A stretch of DNA of 38,064 nucleotides. Origin: Planctomycetaceae bacterium (lineage in GTDB: Bacteria; Planctomycetota; Planctomycetia; Pirellulales; Pirellulaceae). Shown here piece by piece: positions 34,221 to 38,064 of this stretch (positions within the stretch are counted from its first letter, which is position 1; each line of letters starts with the position of its first letter). The notes beneath the pieces were generated by a model, which saw nothing but the letters and a program-made list of their open reading frames with translations, was not told where the DNA came from and did no database searches. The position numbers were made by a program, and so were the translations under genes. The stretch is taken from contig JAIYDQ010000453.1 of NCBI GenBank assembly GCA_027487375.1, positions 1 to 38,064 on the forward strand, written 5' to 3'.

Positions 34221-34382
34221 TTACCCTGCATGAAAAATTGACTTGCCCTGATAGGCTTGTATCCGTGGGGGGAGATGAAAAGGCTCATTTTTCTGAGACG
34301 CAGGCGTTAGTATTGAATTTGAGCCTTTTTGCCTCTTTCCTGCTTGCGTGCGATGATTCGATTAAGCGTAAGAGCATCGTCA

Positions 34383-35345
34383 TCAGTATGACGATGCCTC
34401 GCATAGAATCGCGACATAAAGGGCCGCCGCTACTAGGTCCGCAGTTGTGCCTGGGTTACGACGGTTGGAGTCGGCTCGTAGAAATGCGTCGAATTCATTC
34501 CACTTTTGTTGATAATCAATTGTCGGCGTGGATCTAATCGACAAAAGTTGGCTTGCGCGTCGCTGCACTTCTATAGCGATATCAGGATCATTCTTGCGAG
34601 CAATCAAACTATCGACATTCGCAGCGAGATATTCGATTTGCATGGATGAGATTGCTTCGAACCAGTTCCGGACTTTCAACGTTTGGGAGTCGACAAAATC
34701 GCACAGCCTTTTTGCTAATTCGAAAACCACTTCGAAGTCAGTAACCCATTGCTTGGCAACATCGTCTTTGTGTTGAGCGAATCGCATCGCGTCGAGAATG
34801 TTTGATGGAGGTTCGTTGTTGGCATCCATTTGATTTGATTGACCAAGTCCGCCTGGCCTCGCAACTTGAATGCTTCTGTAAACTCCCTCGGCATCCCGTG
34901 GAGACAGGTTGCAAAGAACATTCGCAACCGATTGCCGCAATTGATCAAAGTCTACGACGCTGGTCAACCTTTGCTGAGAGGCAACGATTAATGGCCCCAG
35001 TAGTATCAGTGTGCCGAGGTTTGTGTTGACTCCCACATGCTGTTTGGTGGCAATCGCCATTTTAAAAATGCAGTCACCAACCGAAGTGGAATCTGCTGAC
35101 GGATCCGTTGCTGCGGATGACTGAAACAGTTGCTCAACTGCTTTTCCGCTCACTTCCGCAGACTGTCGGAAGTGAGCGTAGTCCATGTTGTCGAAGTTGG
35201 CTTGCGGGTGCACGTTGCCCGCTTTGATAGAAGTGGCTTCGAGAAGACACGCGGCCGCAACAAACGTTCCGGGTGAGTCGCTTTGCGAAAGCCGAAGCGA
35301 TGCTAACGAGCTTAAGGGAAGAGCCAATAACGATTCAATATTCAT
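34383..35345 (-). CDS. CitG/MdcB-family protein (triphosphoribosyl-dephospho-CoA synthase-like)
   Basis: The 320-residue protein shows the family motifs EATSIKAGNVHP (residues ~36-47), GVNTNLGTLILLGPL (~104-118) and NPGTTADLVAA near the C-terminus. CitG makes the prosthetic-group precursor of citrate lyase, but no citrate or malonate decarboxylase gene is nearby. Homologues in methylotrophs, archaea and planctomycetes are found with tetrahydromethanopterin C1 genes, so a role in that cofactor is possible. That link is from memory and is not shown by this window. Confidence 0.8.
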   Translation of the reverse strand: MNIESLLALPLSSLASLRLSQSDSPGTFVAAACLLEATSIKAGNVHPQANFDNMDYAHFRQSAEVSGKAVEQLFQSSAATDPSADSTSVGDCIFKMAIATKQHVGVNTNLGTLILLGPLIVASQQRLTSVVDFDQLRQSVANVLCNLSPRDAEGVYRSIQVARPGGLGQSNQMDANNEPPSNILDAMRFAQHKDDVAKQWVTDFEVVFELAKRLCDFVDSQTLKVRNWFEAISSMQIEYLAANVDSLIARKNDPDIAIEVQRRASQLLSIRSTPTIDYQQKWNEFDAFLRADSNRRNPGTTADLVAAALYVAILCEASSY

Positions 35346-35445
35346 GATGCGTGGAACACAGAGAAAAAGCCGAAGTGCGGTAGCATGCTAGCATCTACTT
35401 TCTATCAAAACTCTTCCTGACTAATTCGACACCGTCACTTTGAAC

Positions 35446-35556
35446 CTGACTAACAATCGCGACTCTGCTGGAGTAGAGCCTTGAGGTGCTGAACACCTTG
35501 GATGCTCCAAAAGCCGCTAAAACCTGGACTCCAGCGCAAAGTGGCGCTGTCCCACT
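35446..35556 (-). repeat. Family-2 structured repeat, copy C
   Basis: The minus-strand element carries GACAGCGCCACTTTGCGCTG, the shared block GGAGTCCAGG, a TTGGA-GCA-TCCAA hairpin and AGGTG-TTCAG-CACCT. GCTGGAGT and ACTCCAGC close the structure as in copy A. It lies in the 270-base gap between the OleB-like and CitG-like genes. Confidence 0.82.
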
Positions 35557-35615
35557 AAACAGTCGCACGGCGTTTGCAATTGGTTGTTTTGTAACGGGAA
35601 ATGGTTGCTGAGCTA

Positions 35616-36569
35616 TTACTTAGTTTTCATTTCGAGCAAATCTTCGATGGCGCGAGCTACTTCCTGGGGGGCTTCTTCCATGACGTAGTGACCAACATCC
35701 TCGAGCTTTTGTATCTTTGCCTGCGGAAGGTGTTTCGTCAGTCGTTCTAAGCATTCAGGTCGAAAGCACCAATCTTTCATGCCCCAAACCATGGTGGTCG
35801 GTTTGCTCGTTAGCTTCGACAAGTCACGTTCGAGTTGGTCGAGCACTTCCCATGTTCGATGATTCTTGCGCATGGGAATGTCTTGCACAAATCGGTCGAT
35901 GGCGATTCGGTCTGCAGGCGTTCCATACGGATAAAGTAGTCCTGCCTTGGTCGCTTGCGGCAATTTTTTAAGTCGATCAATGGCCATCCACGTCGCGGTC
36001 CAGGCAAACGCGTTGGCATAGCGGATTGCTAGACTTCCGATGATCGGTATACGACAGGCTGCAATTCGAAGTGGAATATAAGGCGGGACAAATGCAGCCG
36101 TGTTTAAAATCACGAGCTTAGCGACTCGCTCTGGTCTGGCCACTGCTGCTCCCAATCCGATTGCCCCGCCCCAGTCGTGGACAACCATCAGCACGTTTTT
36201 CAGGTCAAGTTGATCCATTAAATGAATCAAATTGGTAGTGTGATTTTTCAAACAGTAATCGTAACTTGCGGGTTTATCACTCAGTCCACATCCAATGTTG
36301 TCGACAGCAATAACGCGGACTTTATCTTGAAACCGACTGGCGATGGATCGGTAGTAGAAAGACCAAGTTGGATTGCCATGAACACAAAGAATTGTTTGCG
36401 AAGAGGCCTCCTCAGAATCCTGACTGTTGATGGATTTATCCTGGAGATTCGGTTTGTTGCTACCTTGATCGATGTAGTGGATCTTCGCTCGTTCGGTACT
36501 GCCGAGCCTATCTGATGGAATCTCCATGTAATGAGATTCGAAAGGGTACTCGTCGCGCCAAGTAGTCAC
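35616..36569 (-). CDS. Alpha/beta hydrolase, OleB / haloalkane dehalogenase-like
   Basis: The 317-residue protein has HGNPTWSFYYR (64-74), NIGCGLSDKP (91-100) and nucleophile elbow VVHDWGGAIG with Asp132, plus Asp266 and His294 (VGHYVMEEAP) completing an Asp-His-Asp triad. An Asp nucleophile is the mark of haloalkane dehalogenases and of OleB beta-lactone decarboxylases (HLD-III); the HGNPTW/GCGLSDKP pattern fits OleB better. OleA, OleC and OleD are not in the window. An unusual 20-residue Ser/Gln/Asp-rich insertion (about 38-58) follows the first strand. The gene is flanked by a family-2 and a family-1 repeat. Confidence 0.85.
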   Translation of the reverse strand: MTTWRDEYPFESHYMEIPSDRLGSTERAKIHYIDQGSNKPNLQDKSINSQDSEEASSQTILCVHGNPTWSFYYRSIASRFQDKVRVIAVDNIGCGLSDKPASYDYCLKNHTTNLIHLMDQLDLKNVLMVVHDWGGAIGLGAAVARPERVAKLVILNTAAFVPPYIPLRIAACRIPIIGSLAIRYANAFAWTATWMAIDRLKKLPQATKAGLLYPYGTPADRIAIDRFVQDIPMRKNHRTWEVLDQLERDLSKLTSKPTTMVWGMKDWCFRPECLERLTKHLPQAKIQKLEDVGHYVMEEAPQEVARAIEDLLEMKTK

Positions 36570-36730
36570 TCTGGAAGATTATTTCTGTGAGAAGGCAAAG
36601 GGGACTGATTTGAGCACGCCTTTGCGAGCGTATTCGACGAACACAAAATCGCCAAGATCCCTTGCGTGGCATTGAGCCAAGATTCGTTGCAGGATGGGGT
36701 TCTGTAATTCTGCAGAGCGAAAAATCTAGA

Positions 36731-36785
36731 AGCCTCGTCTCTCCGAGACGAGAATCATCTGCGTCTCGGAGAGACGCAGCTACGT
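36731..36785. repeat. Family-1 dispersed hairpin repeat, copy 4
   Basis: The core stem has 15 continuous base pairs (36736-36750 with 36762-36776) and an 11-base loop; the outer arm shows three more matched bases. The outer part of the left arm is diverged. It lies in the 319-base gap between the hydrolase and the Gly/Met-rich gene. Confidence 0.82.
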
Positions 36786-36888
36786 TGGAAGCAGATACTT
36801 GAAGGATAACTAAGAAACAGCGGTTGTCGCGTGTTCCGGCTTCACTGGGGCGTAACCCAGCCAATCGAAGTGAATTACGAGCTGTCGA

Positions 36889-37854
36889 CTACCGGACGTC
36901 GTACGCCGACTGGCTGTCGAAGGACGAAGCACTTTCTGAGGAAGACTCGCTGTCAGAGGATGTTGAGCTATCGCTTTCGGATTCGAGGTTGCTGGTTGCA
37001 ACTTTGACCGCGGCGACAACCCGAATCGCGGCTTGGATATCGTAGCTCGAAAAGTAGTATTCGACTCCTGTATACTTCGAAACTACACGAGGAAGCGTTG
37101 ACAATTTGTCCCAGGACAGTCCGTTGGCTAAGTGCCAGGCGGCTGCTTGAGCAGTTGTTTGAGCAATTTTTCCGTAGCCCAAAGCCTTACAGACTTCAGC
37201 AACTTCCGGCGATGGATTGACTTCTTCCAAACGCACAATTCGGTACTTCATACGCGGGTTTGGATCTGGTTTGCCTTCTTCGAGACAGACGGTCGCTGCG
37301 GACAACTTTCTAGGCTTATCGGCTTCTACGCGGAACATTCCGCCACCGCCGCCCATGCCACCCATTCCGCCGCCGCCCATACCACCCATACCGCCACCAC
37401 CCATGCCGCCACCCATGCCTTGACCGCCACCGCCACCCATGCCACCCATTCCGCCACCACCCATTCCACCGCCGCCCATGCCACCCATGCCGCCGCCAAA
37501 GCCTTGTGCCAAAACCGGTAGGGCACCGAAGGTTTCAGGAAGCTTTACTTGCATCGGCTTGTCTGTGACGTTTCGGAAGATGATGGTCGCTTCTTTCACG
37601 TCTCGGGGAATGAAATCGATTTCGAGATCCCCTGAGTCCAAAGCCGCGAAAAACTCGACTTCGACGGCTGGTTCTTCACGGAGACGTTTGGTGCTTTTCA
37701 CTGGAACGGACTTCGCTTTTGCGGAAACTGCCGGCTGGCCGGTGACTGGGGCTCCGGTAACGTCGTCCGCAACCACGGCAAGTGCGGGCGAAAACGAGAA
37801 CGCCAGGGCTGATAGAAGCGACAGTTTGGTCCAATTTCGGCAACAAAAACTCAT
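36889..37854 (-). CDS. Secreted Gly/Met-rich protein with acidic Ser-rich tail
   Basis: The 321-residue protein has a signal peptide (LSLLSALAFSFSPALA), a beta-rich domain to about residue 115, a run of GGM/GGGM units from 118 to 173, a second globular part (174-285), and a tail rich in Ser, Glu and Asp (289-315). The Gly/Met run is encoded by 12- and 15-base DNA units at 37337-37500, prone to slippage. The first domain (FIPRDVKEATIIFRNVTDKPMQVKLPE) recalls beta-sandwich domains in planctomycete secreted proteins. Function unknown. The ATG at 37854 places the signal peptide at the N-terminus; the frame is open to 37929. Confidence 0.78.
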   Translation of the reverse strand: MSFCCRNWTKLSLLSALAFSFSPALAVVADDVTGAPVTGQPAVSAKAKSVPVKSTKRLREEPAVEVEFFAALDSGDLEIDFIPRDVKEATIIFRNVTDKPMQVKLPETFGALPVLAQGFGGGMGGMGGGGMGGGGMGGMGGGGGQGMGGGMGGGGMGGMGGGGMGGMGGGGGMFRVEADKPRKLSAATVCLEEGKPDPNPRMKYRIVRLEEVNPSPEVAEVCKALGYGKIAQTTAQAAAWHLANGLSWDKLSTLPRVVSKYTGVEYYFSSYDIQAAIRVVAAVKVATSNLESESDSSTSSDSESSSESASSFDSQSAYDVR

Positions 37855-37940
37855 GATCCAATACCAATTTTTGGAAAGGGAAAAACTTTGCGATCGATAA
37901 TCGATTCGAATTGAGCAGGTCGACAGCACACGATAAAAGC

Positions 37941-37961
37941 CCTAAAGCTCTGCACTTTAGG
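37941..37961. other. Small hairpin upstream of the Gly/Met-rich gene
   Basis: CCTAAAG (37941-37947) and CTTTAGG (37955-37961) pair around a 7-base loop, about 90 bases upstream of the start at 37854. It could be an operator or an attenuator; nothing else in the last 210 bases of the window can be named. Confidence 0.3.
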
Positions 37962-38064
37962 CCAATTTCCGGTTTGCGAAGCTAATGCATCCTTGTCGCA
38001 AAAATGCTTGCGAAAGGAGGACTCAAAAGCAACAAGGCAAATTCCGTTCCGTTGTATTTACGTA

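Noticed and set aside
19649-36785. CRISPR array formed by the hairpin repeats
   Set aside because: The copies are kilobases apart with no regular spacers and no cas genes.
37132-37521. Plus-strand His/Thr/Ala-rich frame
   Set aside because: It is the antisense of the Gly/Met DNA repeats.
37973-38064. Frame from an ATG near 37984 open to the right edge
   Set aside because: Too short to judge (under 30 codons) and lacking a ribosome site; the AGGAGG near 38016 is not followed by a start within the window.

Overview
The window looks like chromosomal DNA from a planctomycete of the Pirellulales / Rhodopirellula type. The evidence is: a bL9 with an N-terminal extension, a type I signal peptidase with a huge internal insertion, a TadE-TadE-VWA gene trio, a membrane-anchored Ser/Thr kinase beside a UbiB-family kinase, a Gly/Met-rich secreted protein, several GTG/TTG starts, and several families of dispersed intergenic hairpin repeats. 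GC content looks moderate. There is no phage, IS element, integrase or CRISPR array, so this is mostly core and lineage-specific genome with repeats scattered between genes.

Left part (1-9060). A minus-strand pair holds an FAD-dependent amine-oxidase-like enzyme coupled by an ATGA overlap to a gene that runs off the left edge. Next comes a plus-strand operon of a YtrA-type GntR repressor, an ABC ATPase and an ABC-2 permease with a C-terminal zinc ribbon, all overlapping; a promoter and a palindromic operator can be read upstream. Converging on it are an RNB-family exoribonuclease and a rhomboid protease with a tetratricopeptide-like tail.

Middle (9349-18410). A minus-strand ExbB/TolQ-like gene and two large ExbD/TolR-like genes form a proton-channel-type operon. 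Divergent from it are a HEAT-like protein and a one-helix membrane protein, followed by a HEAT+TPR protein on the opposite strand and a secreted protein with two secretin/STN-like domains. A tRNA-Leu(UAG) with a UUCG-loop hairpin behind it closes the section.

Translation and secretion block (18474-23748, minus strand). In transcription order it reads lepB, rplY, pth, rpsF, ssb, rplI, tRNA-Leu. The rpsR gene that commonly sits with rpsF-ssb-rplI is absent, and a hairpin repeat sits between rpsF and ssb.

Right part (24263-37854). It holds a zinc-ribbon membrane protein, a DUF4114-like secreted protein, a minimal tadE-tadE-tadG(VWA) cassette bracketed by inverted copies of a ~115-nt repeat, yacG and membrane proteins, a UbiB-family kinase followed by a Ser/Thr kinase whose catalytic domain lies C-terminal to six membrane helices, a CitG-family protein, an OleB/haloalkane-dehalogenase-like hydrolase, and a secreted Gly/Met-rich protein.

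The most unusual material is (a) the dispersed repeats: a 26-bp-stem hairpin in four copies, a ~115-nt structured element in three copies and single copies of others; (b) the signal peptidase with a lectin-like insertion; and (c) the regulator/ABC operon with a non-canonical ATPase and a zinc-ribbon permease.
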